Shown: positions 1 to 11,948 of the stretch, in pieces | How the letters are laid out: the number at the start of each line of letters is the position of its first letter | How positions within the stretch are numbered: the stretch's first letter is position 1 | Assembly (NCBI RefSeq): GCF_030272615.1 | Contig: NC_081413.1 | Span: 157,175,849-157,239,848 of the forward strand | Direction: 5' to 3' | Length of the DNA stretch: 64,000 bases | Source: Cryptomeria japonica | Taxonomy: Eukaryota; Streptophyta; Pinopsida; Cupressales; Cupressaceae | Notes under the pieces: generated by a model | Told to the model about the DNA's origin: nothing | The model's input: the letters and a program-made list of their open reading frames with translations, nothing else | Database searches by the model: none | Translations under genes and position numbers: made by a program

Positions 1-1022
1 TGCTGATAAAAAGATGAAATTGAAGTTACACGAGGTGTCACATGTTCAATAGTAAATTTTACCTTTTTTCTTCAATTTTTTTTTGTGTATATTGATAGCT
101 TGAAAATTTAGTGAAAAAATATATTTTAAACTAGTTTTTATGTATATATATATAAATAAATTTGAAGAGTTGTGTGTACTGAAATATAACTCTTTTAGTT
201 TGGCGTCACCTTTTTTCTTAATTATTTATCCAAATTAGAAAAGAGTTATATCATCTTGACATAGACTCTTTTCTCTAGTGCATTGCCTTTTTTCAATTTT
301 TTAAAATAAATTTTAGCATTTTTCCTTTATAAGATAATCAACCTTATATTTTAGTGCTGATGAACTACTTACAATAAAAATAAAACATAAAATATAAAAA
401 CTAATTAAAATATTAAAAGATATATATTTTAGAAAATTCACTTATAGATCTATAAAAGGGTATTTTTACATTTCAATTTTTTTTTTTATAAAAGTAGGAG
501 TTGTTGAAACATCGAGTTTCAATTTTTTTTTTTTTTGGGTACTTAGACCCTAAGTGTTATAAAATATACATTTAATGGACAATTCCAATTGGAATAGTTG
601 TGGCCCATATATAAGATAGCTATAATGAATCTCTATAGACCATATGTTGACTAGAATTATTTTTTAGTTAGAATTACTTAAATTCACTTGTGCTGATAAG
701 TTGGCTTGAAACGTGACACAATTTTGTGCTTTTACCCTCTCACTTATGCTACTTCTTTATTACTCCATGATCTTTTATTCAATTACAATGATGTAGTGAT
801 CTCCTTCTTTTAGGGTCGACTTCACTTATTATTGCTACCTTATTTTGTCTTCAACTATAACTAGACCTAATGATTTTTTAAGATCGGTTCTTCAATCCAA
901 AGTCTCTTGATTCTATAAATTATTGAACCTAGAAAGCCTTCTCGAACTTTCTCTAATACTAAATTAAAGAAATATAAAATTGTAACACAAATAAATTGTT
1001 CGATTGATTTGAGAGATTATAG
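1..1022. other. AT-rich intergenic sequence
   Basis: No open frame with recognisable protein motifs was seen on either strand. The stretch is AT-rich with several poly-T runs. It may include the upstream part of the LTR of copia element A, whose start I cannot fix because no second LTR survives for comparison. Confidence 0.5.
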
Positions 1023-1274
1023 TGTTGAGTTAGTGAAGCCCAACGGTCATGCCTCTTGGCTGTTCCTATACTTAAGAGGATGGAGCTTATTTATATCAAT
1101 TAATTACTGATTATTGGTCATTGTAAAAATTGAGATTAACATAATATGATTTTCTGTGTTGAAAGTGGATGTAGCCAAATTGGTCAACCACTATAAATTG
1201 TCTCTTTATTTTATTTGTCTTCTTTTCTCTGTTTCATTTTTCTGCACTTTTCATTTGCTTTCTTCAAAATTACA
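1023..1274 (+). repeat. Probable 5' LTR (3' part) of copia element A
   Basis: The right edge is supported: the sequence ends in a CA dinucleotide two bases before a tRNA-Met-type primer-binding site. The segment has a TATA-like stretch near 1088 and a pyrimidine-rich U5-like run at 1200-1270, as in Tork/Tnt1-type LTRs. The left edge at 1023, a TGTTGAG start, is only a guess. The matching 3' LTR is absent because the element is truncated near 13201. Confidence 0.4.
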
Positions 1275-1276
1275 AT

Positions 1277-1288
1277 TGGTATTAGAGC
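1277..1288 (+). other. Primer-binding site of copia A (initiator tRNA-Met type)
   Basis: TGGTATTAGAGC matches the usual copia primer site TGGTATCAGAGC with one C-to-T change. It lies 48 bases before the gag ATG at 1337, so it marks the start of the internal region of the element that hosts the Sirevirus-like insertion. Confidence 0.75.
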
Positions 1289-1357
1289 TGGGCAGAGTTG
1301 CTGGTTGGGGAATTCGATGATTGAATTTCCTAAGATATGGAGGAAGTGAAGGTAGAG

Positions 1358-2854
1358 TGTTGGCAATATAACAAGGATATTGAGAAGGTTGTTGATGATT
1401 ATGGACATAACTGATTAAAGATGTTTTACTGTCTTGATATTATTATTTTGTCATTGATGTCAAGAAATTGATTTTCTAATTCAGTATGATGTTGCCATAT
1501 CTTAAGAAATATGATATGAAGATTATAAAGAAGTCGGTAAAGACACAGGAAAGAATATGATGAATAAAGGGATAAGTTATTCAATGGGCAACTCTACCGA
1601 GTCAGACAATGATGGGATCTTGATGTTTTAGATTGTTTTAACATCATACATATATTGTAAAATGTAAAGGTTAATACTATACTATGTTATCAGGCAAAGA
1701 ACCTAGTCGGTAAACCCTAAGGAACCTAGTTGGTAAACCCTAAGGTTATCGCAGTCGGTTAAAGAAGACAGAATGTCTACCGAGTAAAGTTTAGTATTCA
1801 CCAAGTTGTAACCGAGCTAGAACAGAATGCATTAAATGGTTACATGTGATATTTAATGAAAGAAGCTGATGAGCTGGAGTGGATCAATGATTGGAAAGCC
1901 GTGGAAGAAGTTTGTTAACAAATCTAAGGCAATGGAAAGTCAGCAAGAAGATCTACAGCTCAGATTGAACAACATTACCCTAACACAAGTTCCAAGATGA
2001 TTGTGCAAGTTTCGAGGCAGGGTAAAACATTTTTCAGATCGTAAGATACAATGAACCTGGACAAGATTGAAGATCTGATGGCTATGATTGATCATGGGAA
2101 ATGTGATCAAGGAGATTAAGCGGTTAGATGATTGTTTATAAATAGGAAATTATTGATAAATAGTGTATGCGAGCAAGTGTATGCACAGGGATGCTACATA
2201 GTGATCACCGAGCACAGAAGCTTGAAAACCTGTTGGAATAACAGAGTATTGATGCCTAGCAGATAGACAAGAATAGTTTTATGTCTAGATTGTGTTGAAC
2301 AAATAAGAATCTGCTTTAGCATTTTAGATGCAAAGTTGCAGATAGATTGTATTACTGTTAGCTTGTGAAAGTAACAGGAAATCTCTTAACCGAGTGGACT
2401 TAACAGTCTTATAAGTAAATCCTCTAACAAGGTGACATTCTAAATGAGTGTTTGAAATCCTTTGACAAGGTCACTTCTAACAAGTGAAGATCCTAACAGA
2501 TCTGAGGGAAATCCCTTAACCGGGTCACATCTAGCAATGTGTTTTGTAATCTTTAACAGGATTGGCTTTTAACCGAGCATACTCTAGAAGAGTATATTTC
2601 TTAGTGGGTCCGAAATCGCATAGTGGTTTTTCCCTATTTGGGTTTCCACGTTAAATCTGGTGTTATGAGGTTTATATTGTTCATATGCTTTTGAGTTTGC
2701 ATGTTTGACAGTTTTTGGTTATATGACTGATATATATGTTACCGAGGTTGAATCTGATGTTTTCATTAATGATTAAGTTTGTATGATTCACTCCCCCCCC
2801 CTCTCATCTTGTTGGCTATCAGATCTGTACTTATATTAAGTATCAGAACTATCA
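1358..2854 (+). repeat. 5' LTR of element B (1497 bp)
   Basis: Starts TGTTGGCAATAT and ends ...GAACTATCA directly before the primer site. It is highly similar to the copy at 7559-9030. The main length difference is a duplicated block of about 24 bp near 1697-1740 (GGTAAACCCTAAGG appears twice here, once in the 3' LTR). The 3' third holds a ladder of short stem-loops described under findings. A C-rich run lies near 2791-2801. Confidence 0.92.
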
Positions 2855-2856
2855 AT

Positions 2857-2868
2857 TGGTATCAGAGC
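2857..2868 (+). other. Primer-binding site of element B
   Basis: TGGTATCAGAGC, a perfect copy of the common plant copia primer site complementary to the 3' end of initiator tRNA-Met, begins two bases after the LTR end. Confidence 0.92.
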
Positions 2869-2918
2869 TTTGGACTTCGAAAGGAAAGTTTAAAGGCACT
2901 TGAGTTAAAGATCCAAAG

Positions 2919-5900
2919 ATGTATAAGAGGGATGCACCTAAACTGAATAAGTGAAGTTTCTCTACATGGCAGAAAAGGATGAAGCTACATCTATCAAGAG
3001 TTGGAGAATATGCTATATACTATCTGGAGAATGATTTTGTTGCACCAAGAACCTATCCATTGATTATGGAAGAGATAAAGGCAAAGCAAGAACACATTCA
3101 AGCAATGATTGAAATAACATTTGCATTGACTGATTCCGAGTTTAATGATCTAGAAGGCTACAATGATGCGAAGGCTATGTGGACTAAGCTCATATCTATA
3201 TATGGAGGAGATGAACATGTTCAAAGGGCAAAAGTTGATAGTCTAAGATGACAACTTGAATCTATGAGGATGAATGAAGGTGAGAACATAACCTAGTACA
3301 GTACAAGACTAAAGGAGATTGTAAATCAAATCAAAGGAGCAGGAGGAACTATTGAAGAAAAGGATGTGACAAGTAAGTTGTTAAGAACCCTTCGACCTAC
3401 CTATGCAATCCGAGTCTCTGCAATCAATGAATTGAGGTCTGTACCTAATATGCCAGTTTCCTTGGATGCTACTATTGGTAAGCTACATGCATTTGAGTTA
3501 AGTAATTTTGATAACAGTGGGTCATCGGTAAATAAAGTTGAATCTGCATTTAGTTCTTTTCATCTAAATGAATCTAATGATTACAATGAAAGAAAGTATA
3601 AGTACTCTGGAGGAGACCATAGTGGAGCAAGTGAAAGATTTCGGAAGAACATGGAGGAGGTACACAAACTGTATGAAGAAATAAGAAAGCAAGAAGAGTT
3701 TGAAACACTATTGGCCAAAAGGTTACCAAGAGGCAAAGGTAAGTATAAGGGAAAACTACCCTTGAAATGTTTCAATTGTGATAAGATTGGACATATGGCT
3801 TCTAACTGTCCTGACAAAGATTTCATTGAAAAGAGAGATTACCGAGATGACAGACAGAAAGATAATAATTATAGAGGTCACCGAGACTTTAGAAGAAGAG
3901 ATAGAAAGACCTGCTTAATTGCTGATGAGGAATCTGAAGATGATAAATCAGATGAGACTGATACAGAGGAAGTTGTTTATGTGGCTATCAAGGATGGATC
4001 AGATGAAGAAAGGTATGAAGAAAAATACCTAATATCTCACATAAACACTAATGATTCTTGGATTATAGATAGTGGATGCTCACATCATATGACAAAATAT
4101 AAACACAAGTTTGTTATGTTAGAAGATTATGATGGAGGCTATGTTAGATTTGGTAATGATGCACCATGTTCAGTAAGAGGTAAAGGATCCATAACACTTC
4201 TTGATAAAGCAAGATGCAATGATGTTTATTGGGTTGAAGGTTTGAAATATAATTTGTTGAGTGTAGCACAACTAAACAACATAGGTTACCGAATAGAATT
4301 TTAGAAAGGAATTGTCAAAGTTCATGACAAGAATGGAAAGTTAGCTGCTACTGGGACACAAACAAAAGGTAATACATTTCACCTTGACTCAACTCACAAC
4401 AAGTGTTTGCATGCAAAGATTGATAACACCTGGTTATGGCATAAAAGGTTTTGTCATGTTAATTTTGATAATCTGATCAAGATAAGTAAGAAGCACAGAG
4501 TAAGAGGTCTACCGAGTCTTGAAAAACCTGAGAATGCTATGTACCGAGGATGCCAAATGGGCAAGATGACAAGATCCAGATTTACAAGTAAGTCCTACAC
4601 TTCTAAGGGAATTTTAGATCTTGTACACACTGATCTTTGTGGTCCTATGAAAGCTCAAAGTTATTATGGTGATAAGTATTTCATATTATTTGTGGATGAT
4701 TATTCAAGGATGATGTCAGTAATGTTTTTAAAAGAAAAATCAGAATCTTTTAACATGTTTAAGTGGTACAAGGCTAGAGTTCAAAATGAAACAGGAAGAC
4801 AACTGAAATGTCTTAGATCAGATAGAGGAGGAGAGTTCACATATGATGAGTTCAACCTATTTTGCAATGATCATGGTATTAAAAGACAAGTCTCTGCACC
4901 GAGGACTCCATAGCAAAATGGAATAGCTGAAAGAAGAAACAGATCTATTGTGGATTGTGCTAGAACACTGATGATTGAGAAGAAGGTTCCACAAACATTT
5001 TGGAGAGAAGCAATAAGCACAGCTGTTTACACCTTGAACCGAGTTCAATTGAAGAAAGGTACTTTGAAGACACCTTATGAAATCTATTATGGCAAGAAAC
5101 CTAGCGTAAGTTATTTTAAGATCTTTGGAAGCAAATGCTATGTTCATAAAGATGATAGAAATGGCAAGTTTGATCAGAAAAGTGAAGAAGGAACATTTCT
5201 AGGATATTCTTCTAGAAGCAAAGCATTTAAATGTCTGATCAAATCATCTAACAAAATAGTAGAAAGTGCAAATGTAAAAATTGATGAATTTGCAGAAACA
5301 ACTGATGACAGGAATTCCAAAGAACTAGAAGACTATGATGAATTTGTCTATGTGCAACCGAAAAGTCCTACCGAGATAACTATAGAAGGAAATGAGGAAG
5401 ATATCCAATTATCGAGTGATGAAGAGGATCATACAGAGCCTACCGAGCCTGTATTAGCCAAATATGTCAGAAGACATCATGCACCAAGTCAGATTATAGG
5501 AGATAAGGATGATCCAATGATGACAAGGAACAAACTGAGACATAACACATATTTGATATCTAAATTTGAACCAAGAATAGTAAAAGAGGGATTCAACAGT
5601 GAAGATTGGATAAATGCTACGACTGAAGAGATTGATCAAATCAAGAAGAATGACACATGGACACTAGTCCCAAGACCTAAGGACAAAAATGTAATTGGTA
5701 CAAAGTGGATCTTTAGAAACAAGCTAAATGAGAAAGGAGAGGTCATTCGGAACAAAGTTAGATTGGTTTGCAAAGGTTATGCCCAAGAAGAAGGAATTGA
5801 TTATGGTGAGACTTTTGCACCTGTTGCTAGACTTGAAGGAGTTAGAACATTGTTGGCATATGCTGCTTACAAAAACTTCAAGGTATATCAAATGGATGTC

Positions 5901-7100
5901 AAATCTGCATTTCTCAATGGAATATTAGAAGAAGTTTTCATTGAACAACCTGAAGGATTTGTTGAAGACAATAATAAAGATCAGGTATGTAAATTGAACA
6001 AAGCTTTATATGGTCTGAAACAAGCGCCTAGAGCATGGTATGAAAGACTGCACTCTTATTTGATTAAGATTGGTTTTATAAGGACAAGTGAGAACATCAA
6101 CATGTACATGAAGAATGATGAAAATGGAATACTAATCTCAGCCATATTTGTTGATGATATTATATTTTGTGGAAATGACTCTTTATGCAAGAACTTTGGT
6201 AATAAAATGAGCAAACAATTTGAGATGTCATTAATCGGTGAGATAAAGTATTTTATAGGCTTACAAATACAGCAAATGAAAAATGAAATTTTCATTACTC
6301 AATCCAAATACATAAAGGAAATCTTGAAGAAATTTGGAATGGAGGATTCAAAGCTAGTAAGTACTCCTATGACTACAAACTGCAAACTATCAAAGAATGA
6401 TGAATCTGCATCTGTTGATGAGACACTCTACCAATCCATGATTGGAAAACTACAATATGTTGTTCACAACAGGCCTGATATAGCACATGCAGTAGGTATT
6501 GTTGCAAGATTCTTTGCAGATCCTAAGGAAATACACATGACAACAATCAAAAGAATTTTCAGATACTTGAAAGGTACTGAAGATTATGGCTTAGCATATC
6601 AGAAAGGTAATGATTTTGATTTGAAAGTCTATATTGATGCTGATTGGGCAGGCAACATTGATGACAGAAAAAGCACAAGTGCAGGAGCTTTCTTCTTAGG
6701 AGAAAGACTAGTGAGTTGGCTTAGCAAGAAACAAGGATGTGTTTCTCAGTCAACAGCCGAAGCTGAATATGTTGCTGTAGTACTGAATTGTACCAACATT
6801 GCATGGATCAAACAATTGTTGGAAGGTATAAATGAGAAAGTTATTGAGCCAGTAACTATATTCTGTGACAATACTAGTGCCATTAATATTTCAAAGAACC
6901 CTATTATGCACTCTAAGACAAAGCACATATCTATCAAATATTATTATCTTAGAGAAGAAGCTCATGAAAAGAAAGTGGTGTTGGAATATGTTAACACAAA
7001 GGAACAAATAGTTGATATCTTCACCAAGCCACTACCAAAGGACACTTTTGAATATCTCAGAAGTAAGTTAGGGGTCCTACCCCTATCTCTTACTCACTGA
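2919..7100 (+). pseudogene. gag-pol: Element B gag-pol polyprotein with five nonsense codons and no frameshift
   Basis: A single 1394-codon frame from ATG 2919 to TGA 7098. Order of domains: gag (STWQKRMKL start, copia gag helices), CCHC knuckle (CFNCDKIGHMASNC), protease (WIIDSGCSHHM), GAG-pre-integrase, integrase core (HTDLCGP, RSDRGGE, ...NGIAERRNR), reverse transcriptase (DVKSAFLNG, then FVDD), and RNase H (IDADWAG, AEAEY). In-frame stops are at 2952, 3249, 3294, 4302 and 4911. Each could come from CAG or CGA by one C-to-T change. In the HHCC finger the first Cys is Tyr (MYRGCQMGK; copies usually have C-x-x-C). The catalytic residues of reverse transcriptase and RNase H look intact. Confidence 0.92.
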
Positions 7101-7359
7101 CCGAGTTCGGTGAAAGAATCACTTCGATGAATCTATTGAATATCTTTTAGGGAGCTGATGCTGGAGTGATACACTTTAAGAATGTTTTTCTAAAAGTGTA
7201 CTGGAACAATATTGGGATAATACAGAAAATGATACAGGGAACAAGAATTGTAAACAAATGCTCTGACCGAGACTCAATTGATACACATCTGTAGGAAATA
7301 ACTTCTTACAGAAACAACTTATGTTTTAGTTCTTTTCTGTTTGGCATTGTTGTCAAAGT

Positions 7360-7557
7360 GGGAGAAGACTAAAAGGGGGAGAAGACCTACCCAAGAAGGA
7401 GAAGACTACCAGGAGGAGAAGACCTAAGAAGATTGAGAGAAAACCAGAAGAGAAGTCTGATGTATGGGGGAGAGCATTTCAGCATTTCAGAATCACAGCA
7501 ATCCGAATTCTTAACGGTCAAATCAATTTGTTTTGCCATCAATGCCAAAGGGGGAGA
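7360..7557 (+). other. Polypurine tract and upstream PPT-like repeats of element B
   Basis: The functional tract is AAAGGGGGAGA at 7547-7557, abutting the 3' LTR. Upstream, between about 7360 and 7425, GGAGAAGAC recurs four times at 17-19-base spacing, one copy preceded by AAAAGGGG. Multiple PPT-like units before the 3' LTR have been described for Sireviruses, which supports the lineage call. Confidence 0.8.
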
Positions 7558-7558
7558 T

Positions 7559-9030
7559 TGTTGGCAATATAACAAGGATATTGAGAAGGTTGTTGATGAT
7601 TATGGACATAACTGATTAAAGATGTTTTGTTGTCTTGATATTATTATTTTGTCATTGATGTCAAGAAATTGATTTTCTAATTTAGTATGATGTTGCCATA
7701 CCTTAAGAAATATGATATGAAGATTATAAAGAAGTTGGTAAAGACACAGGAAAGAATATGATGAATAAAGGGATAAGTTATTCAATGGGAAACTCTACCG
7801 AGTCGGACAATGATGAGATCTTGATGTTTTAGATTGTTTTAACATCATACATATATTGTAAAATGTAAAGGTTAATACTACACTATGTTATCAGGCAAAG
7901 AACCTAGTCGGTAAACCCTAAGGTTATCGTAGTTGGTTAAAGAAGACAGAATGTCTACCGAGTAAAGTTTAGTATTCACCGAGTTGTAACTGAGCTATAA
8001 CAAAATGCATTAAATGGTTACATATGATATTTAATGAAAGAAGCTGATGAGCTGGAGCGGATCAAGGATTGGCAAGCCGTGGAAGAAGTTTGTTAACAAA
8101 TCTAAGGCAATGGAAAGTTGACAAGAAGATCTATAGCTCAGATTGAACCACATCACCCTAACACAAGTTCCAAGATGATTGTCCAAGTTCCGAGGCAAGG
8201 TAAAATGTTTTTCAGATCGTAAGATACAATGAACCTGGACAAGATTGAAGATCTGATGGCTATGATTGATCATGGGAAATGTGATCAAGGAGATTAAGCG
8301 GCTAGATGATTGTTTATAAATAGGAAACTATTGATAAACTATGTATGCGGGCAAGTGTATGCACAGGGATGCTACATAGTGATCACCGAGCACAGAAGCT
8401 TGAAAACCTGTTGGAATAACAGAGTATTGATGCCCAACAGATAGACAAGAATAGTTCTATGTCTAGATTGTGTTGAACAAATAAGAATCTGCTTTAGCAT
8501 TTTAGATGTAAAGTTGCAGATAGATTGTATTACTGTTAGCTTGTGAAAGTAACAGGAAATCTCTTAACCGAGTGGACTTAACAGTCTTATAAGTAAATCC
8601 TCTAACAAGGTGACATTCTAAATAAGTGTTTGAAATCCTTTGACAAGGTCACTTCTAACAAAGTGAAGATCCTAATAGATTTGAGGGAAATCCCTTAACC
8701 GGGTCACATCTAGCAATGTGTTTTATAATCTTTAACAGGATTGGCTTTTAACTGAGCATACTCTAGAAGAGTATATTTCTTAGTGGGTCCGAAATCGCAT
8801 AGTGGTTTTTCCCTATTTGGGTTTCCACGTTAAATCTGGTGTTATGAGGTTTATATTGTTCATATGCTTTTGAGTTTGCATGTTTGACAGTTTTTGGTTA
8901 TATGACTGATATATATGTTATCGAGGTTGAATCTAATGTTTTCATTAATGATTAAGTTTGTATGATTCACCCCCCCCTCTCATCTTGTTGGCTATCAGAT
9001 CTGTACTTATATTAAGTATCTGAACTATCA
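7559..9030 (+). repeat. 3' LTR of element B (1472 bp)
   Basis: Matches the 5' LTR throughout. It starts right after the polypurine tract and ends ...GAACTATCA, followed by TAGAG, the duplicated target. Scattered substitutions relative to the 5' LTR, many C/T or G/A, show that the insertion is not recent. Confidence 0.92.
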
Positions 9031-9714
9031 TAGAGAAGTTCTTTGGTCAGAACTTTGGTTTGTGAAAGGTGCAGATGGAGTCTTTGCTGATAAAGCAAGA
9101 CCTCTCACCCACGCTTGAAGGGAAAGAGAAGAAGCCATCTTCGATGGCTGATGAAGATTGGGAAAAACTAGATAAGAAAGCAAGAGCAATGATTTTTCGC
9201 TCGCAGTCCAATAATGTTCTATTTAATGTTTTGGCTAAGAAGACTGAGAAAGAATAATGGGAAAAAATCTCCTCAATGTATGAGATGGCTTCAACATCTA
9301 ATAAAGTATTCATTATGAAGAAATTATATAATATGAAAATGAAAGAAGGTGGAAACATGTCCAACCATCTTAATGGATTTAATACACTGGTTACCCAGCT
9401 AACTTCAGTGGGTATTAGCTTGGATAATGAAACTTTGTTATTGTGTTCGGATTTTATTAAGATAAATGGGTTTTACAGGGACCCAAAATCCAAATTCAAC
9501 ACAAAATAAAGCATAGAAAATAGAGTCTAGCTAGCCGCTAATCAGCTATAGAAACACCCACAACAAAAAATTTAAAAAAACAGACCTAAAACAGAATGCA
9601 ACAACAAAAGACTAAGAAAGAGCTCTCATAAGCTCAACATTTTTCTGGATAGCTTTGTCATTAATTTGCTAAAGTTCTTCCATAATAAACCTCGAGCTAC
9701 TAGTCACTTGATGT

Positions 9715-11160
9715 TTGCTCTTGGTTGGTACATGGTCCCATGGATGCTTGCACCTCTTGGTCCATCCTTATCAAGTTGGTATCTGGGGATGTCTGAGCTC
9801 TAGCCATCTGCTCCTTTTGCAAGGCAATCTACTCATTAACTCTCTTAAGGCCCTCGACGTTGCTGTGCATGGCTTCCTTACTAACCTCCACCAAACCCTT
9901 AAGTTTTCTGTTCAATTTTTGAACCTCTTTCTCCATCCTGTCAATTTTCAGCTCATGCTCAGTCTTCATAATCTTAATGTATTTCACAATTTGCTTGGAA
10001 AGCTTCAGGAGTTACTCCGTCTTATCTAGCATTGGAGTCTCAGTGAAGGTGGCTATGATATCTTTAATCCCATGTTTCAAAATATTGATTTCTCCAAAGA
10101 ACCATCAGATAGATTTTTCCTGATACATCAGCGATTTCCCCAAAAGCAAATCAACATCCTTTTCATTATCTTGGTTCTCGTTGGGGTCCACATTGAGAGG
10201 GATGTTGAGCTTAATTTCATTATCCTCCTTGTCATGAAACACCGCCTTACCAGTCTTCTATTTTTTTAGGTTTTGTGGTCCCACAATGTGGGTCTACGGA
10301 GCAAGGGTTTTCTTCTTAGTAGCTCATATCAGAGGGTTTCTTCTGCTGCTGCTAGTACTAAGGGTGGTATTTTTAAGGGGGTCCTCATCCTCTAAGGGTT
10401 TATATTCTGAATCATCCAACACCTGGATATCATTCCAATCCATAGATTTCCCACCCTTTGCATCATCAAACTCCATATTCGATACATCATGCACCTCCTC
10501 GCTGGCTAAAGACTTAGGGCTTTTCAGGGAGGGGGAAGGTTTGACCTTGTGGGCCTTCACATACTCCATGATTAAGAGTATTAAACCCTCATGAATAATT
10601 GGGCTATCCTCATTATTAGCATGCTTTTTAATAGATAACTCCAGGAATGATAACAAATAAACATAATAGAAATTCTCTTGTCATGTCTAAAATGGTTCTG
10701 AATAGTGAAATGGTAACAAAAGATACTAGAAAAGCACCTCTCGAGGGTAATGTACCTCATGATGAACTCCACCATGTCCGCCCAAAGGCTCTGAAGGTCC
10801 AACCGATTGTAGCCACCATCTGGATTCTTCTTAACCCTTCTCCTTTCACTCTATTTATCGTAGAAAACAAAGAGGGCTTCTTTCGAATTCTTCCTTTCCC
10901 TAAAATTTTTTTTGCCCTCCATAATGAGCCCAATTATCTCAGAAATAAATGATTCATCGATTCTAAATTTTGCCCCGTACACACGCAACACCCCATTATC
11001 CCTGCAAGACACAAAAATGTCTGTGAGCTAACCGTGTTCCTGACCATGAAGTTTCCAAACATAGGGCTCCATACCCCCATCCTTAATCTCCCTCCAGGCC
11101 TCCTCATTCTTCTCCCAGAGCTCACATGAGGATGACTCCAAGCTGTTTTTGTCTCCACCC
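9715..11160 (-). pseudogene. Decayed coding sequence in the LINE C 3' tail
   Basis: Downstream of RNase H, a decayed ORF starts near 11160 (MGGDKNS) and runs to about 9715 through several stops and frame changes. It shows 'MEPYVWKLHGQ', then 'VYGAKFRIDESFISEIIGL', a pattern (V-x-G...I...I...GL) that resembles the gag-like 'putative plant transposon protein' families. Histidine-rich NHFRHDKRIS follows, then a segment rich in charged residues that may be coiled (EVQKLNRKLKGL). I do not recognise a precise family. It could be an ORF carried by the LINE lineage or sequence picked up by it. Confidence 0.45.
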
Positions 11161-11302
11161 ATTATGGTACTGTTTCTGTAATTTTTTCAGCTAACACCAA
11201 AACCAGACTTCAAACTGATGGTAAACAAGTAGAGCCACAGGAATAATCTGGAAACTCGCCTTCACTCTTTTCTATGAAACACATTACACATGTGATCTGG
11301 CA

Positions 11303-11530
11303 TTAATTGTCAAGTGATGAAATATTTTTGGTGTCCTTCCTCGTCAACTCACATAATTGGAATGGAAATGACTCCCCTTCTTGACACCACTTTTCATCAT
11401 TTATAATCACCCCTAAATTAGCTACGTAGTTAGCTAGCTTATTACCCTCCCTCATAACATGTGTTATTTTAATGTCCTCAAAATTGTTAATCATTTCAAA
11501 GAACTCCTACATTAAATGATTAATCATCCA
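11303..11530 (-). pseudogene. LINE C ORF2 C-terminal end (RNase H fragment)
   Basis: The minus-strand translation contains THVMREGNKLANYVANLG, the C-terminal motif of the plant-type RNase H found at the end of L1 ORF2 proteins (usually FREGNKLADxLANxG). It is preceded by PPSWMI, as in the related LINE H. One stop lies upstream, near 11510. The catalytic N-terminal part is missing through 5' truncation. Confidence 0.75.
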
Positions 11531-11948
11531 GCTAGGAGGAGATTTTTTATTCAAGCAATTTATTATATTTAGTGTCTTTGTTATTGTGTTTTTTGCCAAA
11601 TAGTTGGGAAGGAGTTGTAATGGTGGTGTGTAGCTCTGTGGCTGCCAAAAGTAAATTGTAGTTTGATGATGTAGCAACCACACTCCTTAGTGAAGATATG
11701 CATAGGAAGAACCAAGACCCTTACATCAGTGAAGCTCTAACTGATGTTAGTAGAGGGAGAGCTGAAAAGAGAGGCAAAAAGAACAATCAAAGAAGATCGA
11801 AATTTATTAAGAGGTCAAAATCAAGAAGTAGATTTGGTGATTGTTGGTTTTGTGGCAAGGCTGGCCACACCAAAAAGGATTTGCCATTCCTACAAGAAAG
11901 CACAAGAGAAGGTTAAAGACAACTAGGCTAATATGACCTACGATAAAG

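Larger units (their letters stand above)
1358..9030 (+). mobile_element. Sirevirus-like Ty1/copia retrotransposon B, full length
   Basis: A complete element with LTRs at 1358-2854 and 7559-9030 (TG...CA), flanked by the 5-bp target duplication TAGAG at 1353-1357 and 9031-9035. A Met-type primer site at 2857, one long gag-pol frame (2919-7100), and purine-rich GGGGGAGA tracts before the 3' LTR complete the structure. The long LTRs, the gag-pol in one frame and the stretch ending CAATGCCAAAGGGGGAGA before TGTTGG are features I associate with Sireviruses. It inserted into gag of element A. Five nonsense codons make this copy non-autonomous. Confidence 0.9.
9448..11575 (-). mobile_element. 5'-truncated LINE C (L1-type with RNase H)
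   Basis: Inserted in gag of copia A. The 15-bp target duplication CTTTGTTATTGTGTT is present at 9433-9447 and 11576-11590, as expected from target-primed reverse transcription. On the minus strand the insert begins with the end of a plant RNase H domain and finishes with TTATCTTAATAAAATCCG, an AATAAA-bearing 3' end without a clear poly-A tail. The 5' truncation has removed endonuclease, reverse transcriptase and most of RNase H. An unusually long 1.85-kb tail after the RNase H stop carries decayed coding sequence. Confidence 0.8.
1337..11915 (+). pseudogene. gag: Copia A gag, in three pieces
   Basis: Gag of a Tork/Tnt1-like element. It begins with ATG at 1337 and runs seven codons before element B interrupts it. 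It resumes at 9036, is interrupted again at 9447 by LINE C, and resumes at 11591. Family motifs are visible: the N-terminal VEKF..QNF region, the 'HLNGFNTLVTQL' helix near 9370, and 'LPNSW' immediately after the LINE. A CCHC zinc knuckle at about 11845-11885 has lost its last cysteine (CWFCGKAGHTKKDL). In-frame stops lie at 9063 (TGA for an expected Trp), 9255 (TAA) and near 11660 (TAG). Not functional. Confidence 0.85.

Noticed and set aside
2791-2801. C-rich run as a second polypurine tract
   Set aside because: It is inside the LTR, in both copies, and not adjacent to an LTR start.
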